Source: Chloroflexota bacterium (GTDB taxonomy: Bacteria > Chloroflexota > Anaerolineae > Anaerolineales > UBA4823). From it: DNA of 64,000 nucleotides. This document shows positions 1 through 8,014 of this stretch, in pieces. Below the pieces are notes generated by a model. That model had not been told where the DNA came from. It saw nothing but the letters and a program-made list of their open reading frames with translations, and made no database searches. The translations under genes and the position numbers were made by a program. The stretch is taken from contig JAKOUW010000244.1 of the NCBI GenBank assembly GCA_029782365.1, positions 1-64,000 on the forward strand, read 5' to 3'. The first letter of the stretch is position 1; the number at the start of each line of letters is the position of its first letter.

Positions 1-185
1 TCGAAACCGTCAACCACCAGCTTTCGGAGATATTCCAAATTGAGATCAATCACGCTCATACTTTTTGGGGCCTGTGTACCAGGCTGTATTCCAAATTGAC
101 CGCACATACCTTGTGTATTTACATCAACCGCTTGTTGGGTAAGCCAGATTTCCTGCAGATCAAATCACTGGCTTTTCCCAATTAG
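1..185 (+). mobile_element. IS982-like transposase, C-terminal end (cut by window edge)
   Basis: Reading the plus strand in the frame that begins at base 3 gives about 60 codons without a stop, ending in TAG at 183-185. The peptide contains ETVNHQLSEIF, then HTFWGLCTRLYSKLTAHTLC and INRLLGKPDFLQ. This is the typical C-terminal pattern of IS982-family DDE transposases (a late Glu followed by an Arg/Lys-rich helix and an NRLLG tail). Only the C-terminal fifth or so of the protein is inside the window. The right inverted repeat of the element should lie shortly after base 185, but I could not define it without the left end. Family assignment rests on my memory of these C-termini. Confidence 0.7.
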
Positions 186-301
186 CATAAGACCCTAATA
201 ACGTATTTTGGGGCGACTGATGCCACTTGTTTTGGATTTTGCTGGTTGATTGTGATCAGGAATATTGTCGAAATTAATAGAACACCACTTAAAATTTTCA
301 A
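182..301 (-). pseudogene. Signal-peptide ORF possibly truncated by the IS insertion
   Basis: On the minus strand a good Shine-Dalgarno (GGAGG at 309-313) lies 7 nt before a TTG codon at 301. The 39-codon frame begins LKILSGVLLISTIFLITI, a Lys followed by a hydrophobic core like an export signal, and continues with a polar stretch. It stops just where the IS982-like sequence begins. I infer that this is the 5' end of a gene for a secreted protein whose remainder was displaced by the insertion sequence. It could also be a chance ORF, as it is short and uses a non-ATG start. Confidence 0.3.
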
Positions 302-435
302 AGGTTCACCTCCGAGTATTTCCAATTTTAGTCATTTCTCAAGATCTGGATGATGAATAAACGATCTCTCAGTATTTTGTAAGGATTTAATAACTATTTT
401 ATTTTAGAATAAGTCTATCAAAATTGGAGCAAAAT

Positions 436-1416
436 ATGGCAAACTCAGTACAAATTCCAAAAATTCCCTCTTCGGAGATAACCCCGAAAAATGTATATCT
501 CAACCGGCGTGAATTTCTACGAACGGCAGGTCTCGCTCTCGGTACGTTTACATTGGCTGCTTGCGTCTCAAGAACTCCTGCTCCTTTGAAAAGTGAAGAA
601 AACAAGACTCAAGAAGCAAAAGCAGGGAACCCTCAAGCTAAATCCAACAAAGATGAACTCGGTGACCCGATAAATTCATATTCCGACATCACGCATTTCA
701 ACAACTATTATGAATTCTCCACCGATAAACAACAAGTTGCTGAACTGGCGGCCTATTTCACGACGAAACCGTGGGACGTTGAGGTATATGGCATGGTTGC
801 GAAGCCGAAAAAATATGCGTTGGGGGATTTGATATCTGCTTATAAGCCCGAAGAGCGTGTTTATCGTCTGCGATGTGTGGAAGCCTGGAGTATGGTTATC
901 CCGTGGGTTGGTTTTTCGTTGTCAAAACTGCTGAAAGATGCAGAACCAACATCGAGTGCAAAGTACGTGCGCTTTGAGACTTTGAACAGGCCAGATGAAA
1001 TGCCGGGTCAGAAGGATCCGTGGTACCCTTGGCCCTATCAAGAGGGCTTGAGAATGGACGAAGCTATGCATGACTTGACCATCCTGGCAACCGGAATGTA
1101 TGGAGGAGAACTGCCAGCCCAAAATGGTGGCGGGATCAGGTTAGTTGTGCCTTGGAAGTATGGTTTCAAGTCTATCAAAGCGATAATTAAGATCGAATTG
1201 ACAGACCAACAGCCATCTACAATGTGGAGCACGATTGCTCCAAATGAATATGGGTTTTACGCGAATGTCAACCCGCAAGTTGACCATCCGCGTTGGTCTC
1301 AAGCTTCAGAACGGCGCATTGGAGAATTTGCAAGGCGCGATACATTGATGTTCAACGGATACGCAGATCAGGTAGCCAGTCTCTATTCCAACATGGATTT
1401 GCGAAAAAATTATTAG
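436..1416 (+). CDS. msrP: MsrP: protein-methionine-sulfoxide reductase, molybdopterin catalytic subunit
   Basis: Periplasmic/extracytoplasmic molybdoenzyme that reduces methionine sulfoxide in exported proteins, taking electrons from the heme membrane partner MsrQ encoded next. The Mo-ligand cysteine is visible in RCVEAWSMVIPWVG (Cys147 counted from the chosen start). A twin-arginine signal is present (NRREFLRTAG, residues 23-32), followed by LAAC, so the mature protein may be a Tat-exported lipoprotein rather than soluble as in E. coli. I chose ATG 436 because GGAG (426-429) lies 6 nt upstream; a TTG at 424 would place the Shine-Dalgarno inside the gene. Length 326 aa matches the family. Confidence 0.94.
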   Translation: MANSVQIPKIPSSEITPKNVYLNRREFLRTAGLALGTFTLAACVSRTPAPLKSEENKTQEAKAGNPQAKSNKDELGDPINSYSDITHFNNYYEFSTDKQQVAELAAYFTTKPWDVEVYGMVAKPKKYALGDLISAYKPEERVYRLRCVEAWSMVIPWVGFSLSKLLKDAEPTSSAKYVRFETLNRPDEMPGQKDPWYPWPYQEGLRMDEAMHDLTILATGMYGGELPAQNGGGIRLVVPWKYGFKSIKAIIKIELTDQQPSTMWSTIAPNEYGFYANVNPQVDHPRWSQASERRIGEFARRDTLMFNGYADQVASLYSNMDLRKNY

Positions 1417-1428
1417 GTGCTGATTTTG

Positions 1429-2088
1429 ATGGATAAGAGAAATAAGAGAATCCTCCAAATCCTGGTGCACATTGGAGGATGGTTTCCATTGGTATGGTTG
1501 GCCTGGGATTTTTGGAATAACAATTTAACAGCCAATCCTATTCAGGCTGTTGAACAGCGTACAGGCAAATATGCCCTGTTTTTTCTTGTCCTATCTCTTG
1601 CCTGTTCCCCTCTTGTTTCAATTGCTGGTTGGAAAGAATTAATCCCGCGCAGAAAAGCATTGGGCAATTATGGTTTTTTCTATGCCTTTGTTCATGTCCT
1701 GACATTCATCGGCATCGATTATGGTTTTAACTTTAATTACATCGTGAGGGATGTTGGCACCAAGAGCTACATCTTGGTCGGCTTGACCGCGTTTTTGTCG
1801 CTGGCGCCTCTTGCTATTACCTCGTTTTCTTATTGGATGAAAAGACTGGGAAAGAACTGGAAGCGGCTGCATCGGTTGGTGTACTTGATATCACCCCTGG
1901 TTATTCTGCACTTTGCCTTGGCGGTAAAAGGTGATATCACCCGTCTCTCAGGCAACCTTGGTGAACCTTTGCAATATGCGTTTGTGGTCAGTTTATTACT
2001 GATTGCGCGCATTTCTTTTGTAAAACAAATTGCAATCAACATTCGCAGAAGCCTCGCTCGTCGCCTCTCCGATTTGCGACTCGCCTGA
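1429..2088 (+). CDS. msrQ: MsrQ: heme-binding membrane subunit of the Msr system
   Basis: Polytopic membrane protein of the YedZ/ferric-reductase-like family that passes quinol-derived electrons to MsrP. Hydrophobic segments alternate with short loops, and conserved-looking histidines occur in helices (HIGGWFPLVWL, FVHVLTFIG, LHRLVYLISPLVILHFAL), fitting heme ligation. The start is taken as ATG 1429, with AGGTG at 1415-1419 overlapping the msrP stop; a GTG at 1417 directly abutting msrP is the alternative. 219 aa is normal for the family. The gene pair msrP-msrQ is the standard arrangement and is probably one transcript. Confidence 0.92.
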   Translation: MDKRNKRILQILVHIGGWFPLVWLAWDFWNNNLTANPIQAVEQRTGKYALFFLVLSLACSPLVSIAGWKELIPRRKALGNYGFFYAFVHVLTFIGIDYGFNFNYIVRDVGTKSYILVGLTAFLSLAPLAITSFSYWMKRLGKNWKRLHRLVYLISPLVILHFALAVKGDITRLSGNLGEPLQYAFVVSLLLIARISFVKQIAINIRRSLARRLSDLRLA

Positions 2089-2109
2089 CAAACTGAAGAT
2101 TGTCAGGCG
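2082..2109 (+). terminator. 9-bp hairpin at the end of msrPQ
   Basis: Perfect inverted repeat CGCCTGACA / TGTCAGGCG with a 10-nt loop; the left arm overlaps the msrQ stop codon. There is no T-run after it, so it may be a weak terminator or an mRNA-end stabiliser rather than a classical intrinsic terminator. Confidence 0.45.
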
Positions 2110-2213
2110 ATAAGGGGGATGTTCATCCCTGTAATATTCATTGCTGCTAGATTAAAATTACTTGCTCATTGGCTTAGCTGTCTCCAGCGGGTCAGAAATT
2201 CAATCGATCAGGT

Positions 2214-3527
2214 ATGCAAATAAAGGCAATTCGAGTTCCTTCTACGTTTCGCGCCTTGCGCCATCGCAACTACCTTTTGTGGTTCACCGGGCAGGGTTTA
2301 TCACTGATTGGGACCTGGATGCAATCAATGGCTCAACAAGTTTTGGTATATCGACTGACAGGTTCCGCCGCTGCATTGGGCATTATCAGTTTTATCGGTC
2401 TGCTTCCTGTCATTCCCCTTTCCTTGTGGGGTGGTTCCATTACAGACAGGTTTCCAAAGCGCAATGTGATCTTATTTACAAATGCCGGCATGATGATTCA
2501 AGCCCTTCTCCTTGCATTGTTGTCTTGGACTGGGAAAGTCCAGATCTGGCATTTGTACATGTTGTCGTTTTTGCTAGCGGCATTTAATGCAGTGGATATC
2601 CCGGCGCGCCAGGCCTTCACTGTTGACATGGTGGAAGGTAAGGAGGATTTGGCAAATGCTATCGGTTTGAATTCGGCTATGTTCAATGGTGCGCGTGCAA
2701 TTGGCCCTGCAATGGCTGGAATTGTGGTGGCTGTGACAGGAGAAGGATGGGCTTTTTTGATTAATGGATTATCATTCATTGCGGTAATCGCATGTTTGCT
2801 ACTTATGCGAGGCCTGCCTGGGCCCTCTTCGCCAGCACAAAAGCACGTTTCGATGACTGAGCATCTGAAAGAGGGATTCTTTTATGTGGGGTCGAATAAA
2901 ACTGTGCTGGTATTATTCAGTATGATAGGTATCAGCGCATTTTTATCGATGCCTTACTCTACACTTATGCCTGTTTATGCTGAAACAATTTTAAAGGACA
3001 GTTCAGCAGTGGTGATAAATTTTATATGCGGTGGCAGCCATCCTTGGATGACCTGCCAATCACCTGAAGCCCTGCCACTCGGCATTCTGCTGACAATGAT
3101 CGGTTTAGGCGCCTTGGCCGGGGCTTTATACGTTGCGGCTTTGCCGGTGAGAGTAAATCATGGAAAATTATTGACTCTGGCAAATTTGTGCTTTCCTCTC
3201 ACGCTTTTAGTGGTAGCTTTATCGAAATCTTTTCTTTTGAGCAGCCTGATTCTTTTCCTTGTAGGGGTCAGTTTCGTGGTTCAAAATGCGTTGGTAAATA
3301 CAATGCTGCAATTAAGCTTGCGCGATGATCTGCGCGGACGGGTTATGAGTTTATATTCATTGATTTTTCAGTCGATGATGCGCCTGGGCGGCTTGCAAGC
3401 TGGTTATGTTGCAGATTGGTTGGGGGCCAGTTTTTCGGTGGCTTTTGGCGCGATAATTTCTTTATTCTATGGTGTATTTCTGGCTTTCAGCTTTAAACTG
3501 CATAAGGCAAACATAGATTACAAATGA
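2214..3527 (+). CDS. MFS transporter (EntS/MFS_3-like exporter)
   Basis: 437-aa twelve-helix major facilitator. The start FRALRHRNYLLWFTGQGLSL, the loop after helix 2 (GSITDRFPKRNVIL) and the C-terminal RDDLRGRVMSLYSL signature are those of the MFS_3 group that exports small molecules such as enterobactin and some drugs. The substrate cannot be told from sequence. Residues about 263-288, between DSSAVVINF and LGILLTMIG, form an unusual extra stretch with CGGSHPWMTC where relatives have a short loop. Shine-Dalgarno before ATG 2214 is weak. The stop codon overlaps the next gene's ATG (ATGA), so the two are translationally coupled. Confidence 0.85.
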   Translation: MQIKAIRVPSTFRALRHRNYLLWFTGQGLSLIGTWMQSMAQQVLVYRLTGSAAALGIISFIGLLPVIPLSLWGGSITDRFPKRNVILFTNAGMMIQALLLALLSWTGKVQIWHLYMLSFLLAAFNAVDIPARQAFTVDMVEGKEDLANAIGLNSAMFNGARAIGPAMAGIVVAVTGEGWAFLINGLSFIAVIACLLLMRGLPGPSSPAQKHVSMTEHLKEGFFYVGSNKTVLVLFSMIGISAFLSMPYSTLMPVYAETILKDSSAVVINFICGGSHPWMTCQSPEALPLGILLTMIGLGALAGALYVAALPVRVNHGKLLTLANLCFPLTLLVVALSKSFLLSSLILFLVGVSFVVQNALVNTMLQLSLRDDLRGRVMSLYSLIFQSMMRLGGLQAGYVADWLGASFSVAFGAIISLFYGVFLAFSFKLHKANIDYK

Positions 3528-4144
3528 AGATGACAAAAACGAAAATCTCCTGCATTATTTTTGATTTTGGGAATGTATTGTTGGACTGGGATGTGCGATA
3601 CTTATACCGGCCTTATTTCCAGGATGATCAAAGCATGCAAGATTTTCTGAATGCAATTGACTTCTACCATTGGAACAGTCAGCAAGATGCCGGGAGACCA
3701 TTTTCCGAAGGAATTGCTGAATTAACCAGTCAATATCCAGCTTATGATCGATTGATCCGCCTGTATGACGAAGACTATCCGCGTTCCTTGAAAGGAGCGA
3801 TTGATGGAAGTGTCAGAATATTGAGCCGATTGCGTTTGAGAGGTTGGCCAGTTTATGGCTTAAGCAATTACTCGGTAGAAAAATTCCGCCTGATCAAGCC
3901 TGATTACCCATTCTTTAATTGGTTTGACGGTTATCTCCTGTCTGGTGAAGTTGGCATTACAAAGCCAGACCGCCGAATTTTCGAGATTCTTCTTGGTCGC
4001 ATCCACCGTTCTGCTGAAGAAAGTATCTTTATTGACGATTCGCCGGCGAACATTGAAGCGGCTCGGCAACTTGGATTTGAGGTGATTCTCTTTACTTCCC
4101 CGGCAGATTTAGAGTCTGAGCTGATGGACCGCGAGATACTCTGA
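3524..4144 (+). CDS. HAD-superfamily phosphatase (YihX-like)
   Basis: 206-aa HAD hydrolase, subfamily IA type. Motif I is FDFGNVLLDWD (nucleophile Asp; the usual second Asp is Gly, as in the YihX sugar-phosphatase branch). Motif II lies in VYGLSNYSVE, the motif III Lys in GITKPDRRIF, and motif IV in FIDDSPANIEAA. The cap is the small helical type. It probably dephosphorylates a small phosphorylated metabolite in the cytoplasm; glucose-1-phosphate is only a guess by analogy. Overlaps the MFS gene by 4 nt. Confidence 0.85.
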   Translation: MKMTKTKISCIIFDFGNVLLDWDVRYLYRPYFQDDQSMQDFLNAIDFYHWNSQQDAGRPFSEGIAELTSQYPAYDRLIRLYDEDYPRSLKGAIDGSVRILSRLRLRGWPVYGLSNYSVEKFRLIKPDYPFFNWFDGYLLSGEVGITKPDRRIFEILLGRIHRSAEESIFIDDSPANIEAARQLGFEVILFTSPADLESELMDREIL

Positions 4145-4168
4145 CAAGGTAAATTGTCATGTTACAAT
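4141..4168 (+). promoter_or_regulatory. Promoter of the DUF2227 gene (leaderless)
   Basis: -35 CTGACA (4141-4146), 16-bp spacer and -10 TACAAT (4163-4168). The ATG of the next gene is only 7 nt downstream of the -10 and no Shine-Dalgarno is present, so the transcript probably begins at the start codon. Confidence 0.6.
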
Positions 4169-4175
4169 AACCGCC

Positions 4176-4727
4176 ATGCCGAATGGGAAAACACACGCAG
4201 CCGCAACGGTGGTTGCATCAGGAGCAATTGGACCGATTGCGTTTTACTGCGGAATTTGTTCTATTGCGCAAGCAGTTGCATTGAGCATTGGTACAATGAC
4301 TGGGTTGCTTCTCACGCCCGACCTAGATGTCCGGATCGGATCGCGATCCTTTTGGTTGGTAAGGCAGAGTTTCGGTTCATTTATCGGATTCGCCTGGCAG
4401 TGGTTTTGGCAACCTTATGCGCGTTTGATCCCTCGCCACCGCCATCCACTGAGTCATTTGCCAATATTAGGCACTTTCTTGCGCCTGGTGTATTTATTCC
4501 TGGTATTGGGTGCGGCCTATTGGGCGGCGCGCACGCTTCTGATTTTTGCGTTTGGGTCGCTGGCAGGAACGGGGATTCCGTGGGTAGATCAATTAAATAG
4601 TGTTTTACCGGATTCGCCCGGCTTGAAAGAAATGCTAGCCTGGCCCTATTTTTGGTGGGGAGCTGCGGGTTTGATGATTTCTGATACCCTGCACACACTA
4701 ATGGATTACACCTGGCCGTGGCAATAG
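4176..4727 (+). CDS. DUF2227 family membrane-associated metal-binding protein
   Basis: 183 aa. The pattern PNGKTHAAAT at the N-terminus, PDLDV near residue 50, then WFWQPYARLIPRHRHPLSH matches DUF2227 proteins, whose conserved His and Asp residues suggest metal binding. Hydrophobic segments (about residues 15-45, 105-130 and 160-175) point to membrane association. Function in the family is unknown. It stands alone behind its own promoter, with no gene-specific context. Confidence 0.75.
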   Translation: MPNGKTHAAATVVASGAIGPIAFYCGICSIAQAVALSIGTMTGLLLTPDLDVRIGSRSFWLVRQSFGSFIGFAWQWFWQPYARLIPRHRHPLSHLPILGTFLRLVYLFLVLGAAYWAARTLLIFAFGSLAGTGIPWVDQLNSVLPDSPGLKEMLAWPYFWWGAAGLMISDTLHTLMDYTWPWQ

Positions 4728-4804
4728 AGTAATTAGGGCTCTTAACCACTATCCTGGGCAATCACAAGCATCGTCACTATTTGAGTGAATCTGCTTCTAT
4801 GATT

Positions 4805-5539
4805 TTATGTGAGCAATTCCTCAGGTAAATAATCTGTCCGATTGAGAAACACCAGCCGCAGTTCACCCTTGGGAGTATCCTGATCGCCAGGATCACCTTC
4901 TCCAAAATCAATGCACGAGACTGCACAGTTATTCAGGTGAAACCAACCAGGTGATGTGGGTGGAATACTCAGCAAGTTTCGCAAAAAATGATTGTAAAAA
5001 CCCGCATGGCTGAAAACAGCCACACGATCTGAGGTCATTCCGTGATTTGCGAGTAATGTGGTGAGCACACGATTGGCACGCATCGGTCTGGATGAAAGAG
5101 CCTCATACGGTTGATTCCACCAACCCGTGGCCTGAACATCAGCGGGAATGATCAAAGCAGGGAACAAATCATGAAGCTGTGCGCGAGTTTTTCCTTGTAG
5201 GCCGATTTTGGGTATATCTCGATCTGCCAATCCCAAGTTGATGTAGGCCAGATCATATTGGTACACACCGCCGTTTTCATGTAAATCAGTCCAACCATTT
5301 AAAGGTAAATGCAAGGTCTGTGCAGCAACAGCGGCTGTTTGAACTGCCCGGACCATCAGGCTTGTATAAATATGTGTAAGACCCCAAGGCGATGTTTGGA
5401 GAAATTCTGCCATCAATGCAGTTTGTTTGTGTCCTCGAGGAGTAATTTCAGGATCCTCCGACCGGCCTACCCAGGATCCGGAAGTAGCGTACAGGTGATT
5501 GTTTGCCGATTCGGCATGCCGAAAAAAGAATAATTGCAT
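4805..5539 (-). CDS. Histidine phosphatase family protein
   Basis: 244 aa. The catalytic phospho-histidine motif is FFRHAESANN at the N-terminus (RHA rather than the common RHG). The second catalytic His is in VAVFSHAGFYNHFLR near residue 170, with ITPRGHKQTALMAEFL in between, as in phosphoglycerate-mutase-like phosphatases. The substrate is not deducible. It is divergent from the 5'-nucleotidase gene and convergent with the DUF2227 gene. The start at 5539 is supported by a consensus -10 box 7 nt upstream and the absence of a Shine-Dalgarno, meaning leaderless translation. Confidence 0.85.
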   Translation of the reverse strand: MQLFFFRHAESANNHLYATSGSWVGRSEDPEITPRGHKQTALMAEFLQTSPWGLTHIYTSLMVRAVQTAAVAAQTLHLPLNGWTDLHENGGVYQYDLAYINLGLADRDIPKIGLQGKTRAQLHDLFPALIIPADVQATGWWNQPYEALSSRPMRANRVLTTLLANHGMTSDRVAVFSHAGFYNHFLRNLLSIPPTSPGWFHLNNCAVSCIDFGEGDPGDQDTPKGELRLVFLNRTDYLPEELLT

Positions 5540-5546
5540 AACAGCG

Positions 5547-5552
5547 ATTATA
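5547..5552 (-). promoter_or_regulatory. -10 box of the histidine phosphatase gene (leaderless)
   Basis: Perfect TATAAT on the minus strand ending 7 nt before the ATG. A perfect TTGACA is also present upstream, but only 13 bp away, too close for a normal -35. Confidence 0.55.
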
Positions 5553-5591
5553 ACGTGAATGCTGTTGTCAAAATTCGCATTTTACCCCCTG

Positions 5592-5600
5592 TGCTATAAT
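5592..5600 (+). promoter_or_regulatory. Extended -10 promoter of the 5'-nucleotidase gene
   Basis: TGC followed by a perfect TATAAT (5595-5600) makes an extended -10 element; no good -35 is seen at the right distance. The start codon at 5629 has its own Shine-Dalgarno (AAGGA, 5618-5622). Confidence 0.6.
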
Positions 5601-5628
5601 CATTCGAGTTTTTCGTTAAGGATTGAAC

Positions 5629-7131
5629 ATGAAAACGAACCTTCTATGCCGGCTAATGCTTGTACTCCTTTTGATTGGATTAGCTGGTTGTGTCCCGAGC
5701 CTACCGACAGAAGCAAATCCTGCCAAGCCTTCAAGCACCCTCAAAGAGCCTACAGCTATTACGGTTTTATATACCTCGGATGAGCATGGCTGGATGGAAG
5801 GTCAGAAAGAAGGTCAAGGTGCGGCTAATATGGTGGGTTTATGGCATGAGAAAGAAGGTTATCCGGATAAAGGCCGATTTCTGGTTCTATCGGGTGGAGA
5901 TAATTGGACGGGACCGGCGGTTTCAACCTGGTACCAGGGTTCCAGCATGCTTGAAGTTATGGGAGCCATGGGCTACCAGGCCTCGGCGGTTGGTAACCAC
6001 GAATTTGACTTTGGATTAGATGTTCTGAAATCCAGGGTTACTGCATCTCCATACCCTTTTTTAGCAGCTAACATCGACTATAAGAAGACCAATGCATACC
6101 CTGATGATTTGGGTATCCGAGCGTTCACAATTATCGATCTGCAAGGGGTGAAGGTGGGCATTCTCGGACTAAGTACCAAGGCTACAGCCTATACTGCTAA
6201 CCCTGCGATTGTCAGCGTGTTCAACTTCGAAGATTATACAGCTCCCCTCACTCAAGCTGCAAAAGATGCACGGCAAGCAGGAGCCCAGGTCCTGATTTTA
6301 GTAGCTCATCTTTGTGAACAAGATTTAATAAGCCTGGCATCGACTGCCCAAGAATTGGGAATTGTCTTAATGGGAGGAGGCCATTGCCATCTTGGATTTT
6401 CCCAGATGATAGGATTAACCGGTTTGGTGGACAGCGCACCTTTTTTGCGAGGCTATGCGTATGCTCATCTTCTCTACAATCCAGACAGCGGGAAGACGCA
6501 GGTGAAAGATATTGGATTACAACCCAATGAGGGAGGAAAAGCTGATGCCAAGGTGGCGAAATTGGTCCAGGATTGGTCTCAAAAGACAAACGTTCAGGCT
6601 GGCGTGGTAATCGGCTATCTGAAGAACGAAATATTCCGGCAAAGCGAGGCTATGCAAGCTTTGATTGTTGGTGCGTGGCTGTGGGGATATCCGCAAGCGG
6701 ATGTAGCTTTGACCAACATGGGTGGAATGCGAGATCGAATTCCTGCTGGTGAAATAACATTGGGTGGGATCACCAGCGTGATGCCTTTCGATAACACTTT
6801 GGTAGAGGTGCACCTGTCAGGTACTGAGCTTCAATCTGTTTTAGAGAACAAACTGTTGACTCCACCGGCGATTGGCGGGCTGCACCGATCGGGAACGCAG
6901 TGGGTGCTGAACAAAACGGGCAAGCCGCTGGAACATGATGCAATATATTCTGTATTGGTGAATGATTTCATGTACTCTGGGGGCGATCATTACACGGAGC
7001 TTGCTCGTTATGATCCGAAAGCATATTTTACTGCGATCGATTGGCGTCAACCAGTGATTGATTGGATAAAAGCGCAGCATTCTAGCAAGTCGCAGCCCCT
7101 TGACGATGCGATTCTTACACTGGAAAAGTGA
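5629..7131 (+). CDS. 5'-nucleotidase/UshA-like metallophosphatase lipoprotein
   Basis: About 500 aa. The N-terminal signal ends in the lipobox LAGC, so the enzyme is probably anchored outside the membrane. The calcineurin-like phosphoesterase motifs are all present: TSDEHGW (DxH), SGGDNWTG (GD), VGNHEFDFG (GNHE), VAHLCE and GGHCHLG (GHxH). The C-terminal half has the nucleotidase substrate domain (GGMRDRIPAGEIT, FDNTLVEVHLSGTELQ, NDFMYSGGDHY). It likely releases nucleosides and phosphate from extracellular nucleotides. ATG 5629 is preferred over an upstream TTG (5623) because of Shine-Dalgarno spacing. Confidence 0.88.
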   Translation: MKTNLLCRLMLVLLLIGLAGCVPSLPTEANPAKPSSTLKEPTAITVLYTSDEHGWMEGQKEGQGAANMVGLWHEKEGYPDKGRFLVLSGGDNWTGPAVSTWYQGSSMLEVMGAMGYQASAVGNHEFDFGLDVLKSRVTASPYPFLAANIDYKKTNAYPDDLGIRAFTIIDLQGVKVGILGLSTKATAYTANPAIVSVFNFEDYTAPLTQAAKDARQAGAQVLILVAHLCEQDLISLASTAQELGIVLMGGGHCHLGFSQMIGLTGLVDSAPFLRGYAYAHLLYNPDSGKTQVKDIGLQPNEGGKADAKVAKLVQDWSQKTNVQAGVVIGYLKNEIFRQSEAMQALIVGAWLWGYPQADVALTNMGGMRDRIPAGEITLGGITSVMPFDNTLVEVHLSGTELQSVLENKLLTPPAIGGLHRSGTQWVLNKTGKPLEHDAIYSVLVNDFMYSGGDHYTELARYDPKAYFTAIDWRQPVIDWIKAQHSSKSQPLDDAILTLEK

Positions 7132-7218
7132 TCGCCTCTCTTTGCTTTTGAAAATATACCCACCTATAGTAGATTCGAAATAATCGCTGGTTTCCCGCCA
7201 GAAAGGACGTTGATCATT

Positions 7219-7235
7219 CACCTGATAATCAGGTG
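7219..7235. promoter_or_regulatory. 17-bp palindrome, candidate operator
   Basis: CACCTGAT-A-ATCAGGTG, a perfect dyad around base 7227, 25 nt before the CPBP gene and just upstream of its -10 box. The placement suits binding by a dimeric repressor. It has no T-run and a 1-nt centre, so it is unlikely to be an RNA terminator. Confidence 0.5.
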
Positions 7236-7247
7236 GGAATTCAGCGC

Positions 7248-7253
7248 GATAAT
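7248..7253 (+). promoter_or_regulatory. Candidate -10 box of the CPBP gene (leaderless)
   Basis: GATAAT ending 7 nt before ATG 7261, with no Shine-Dalgarno. The -35 position falls inside the 17-bp palindrome and does not match consensus, so an activator or a weak promoter is possible. Confidence 0.4.
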
Positions 7254-7260
7254 TTAATCA

Positions 7261-8007
7261 ATGAGATTAGCTGCAAAGTCGAGCTTGCGGAAAACCTGGT
7301 TGGAGCTGGGATTGTTGTTTTTACCCGGTATTCCAGCCTATTTATGGATTTGGAACAAATGGAGTGGAGATCGTTTAGCGAACTTCCAGTTGATTACCTA
7401 TCTTTATATCCTGACAGGCGCCTTGTGGATTGGTTTACGCAGGTATCATCTAGGTGAATTGGGTATAAATTTGAAAGGTATCTCACTCAGCCTCAGTGTT
7501 GGTGGCGCTATTTTGTTCGGGCGATGGTTAATCATTCACTCAGTCGATTGGTCTGCCCACCCCGGACCATTAACCATCGAAAAAGTGGTTGGAGATTTAT
7601 TTTTTTATTTTTTCTGCGTTGGGTTGGTTGAAGAATTGGTTTTCCGAGGGTTAATATACCGGTTGTTGGAAGATTGGCGCGGAGGAAGGTGGGCCGTGGT
7701 TGGTTCCAGTATTGGGTTTGTATTCTGGCATATTTTTGGACAAGGCATATTGTTAGGCATTGCAATGTTCTTCATCGGCTTAATCTTTGGCGTAATTCGC
7801 CGCAAGGCAGGTGGTATTCTGGGCCTGATCATCATCCATGCGTTATGGGATATCGAATCTGCTTGGTTGGTAGCCAGCTCGAACGCAGATATTCTGAGCC
7901 CAGGAGGATATGCATTAGTCAACCGACCAATGGCACTGGCTGGTACATTGATAATGATCGCGCCAGCTGTCTTGCTTTCGGTTTTGGCAAAAGATCAAGA
8001 TTCTTAG
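7261..8007 (+). CDS. CPBP-family intramembrane metalloprotease
   Basis: 248-aa polytopic membrane protein of the CAAX-protease/bacteriocin-processing (Abi, CPBP) family. The glutamate motif is VEELVFRGLIYRLL, the second motif is FVFWHIFGQG and the third is IIIHALWD, giving the expected E-E-x3-R, His and His/Asp set. Bacterial members cleave membrane peptides or act in immunity or regulation; the substrate here is unknown. It converges on hutH with 7 nt between the stops. Confidence 0.85.
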   Translation: MRLAAKSSLRKTWLELGLLFLPGIPAYLWIWNKWSGDRLANFQLITYLYILTGALWIGLRRYHLGELGINLKGISLSLSVGGAILFGRWLIIHSVDWSAHPGPLTIEKVVGDLFFYFFCVGLVEELVFRGLIYRLLEDWRGGRWAVVGSSIGFVFWHIFGQGILLGIAMFFIGLIFGVIRRKAGGILGLIIIHALWDIESAWLVASSNADILSPGGYALVNRPMALAGTLIMIAPAVLLSVLAKDQDS

Positions 8008-8014
8008 AACCTGT

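Noticed and set aside
1-157. Minus-strand open frame (DLQEIWLTQQAVDVNTQ...) running off the left edge, at first read as a broken continuation of the signal-peptide ORF
   Set aside because: The plus strand of the same bases encodes a recognisable IS982-like transposase C-terminus, so the minus frame is its shadow.
2094-2142. Second hairpin GGGAT/ATCCC after msrQ as a terminator
   Set aside because: The stem is only 5 bp and lacks a T-run.
5565-5570. TTGTCA as -35 of the 5'-nucleotidase promoter
   Set aside because: The distance to the -10 is 24 bp, too long; the extended -10 alone is the better explanation.
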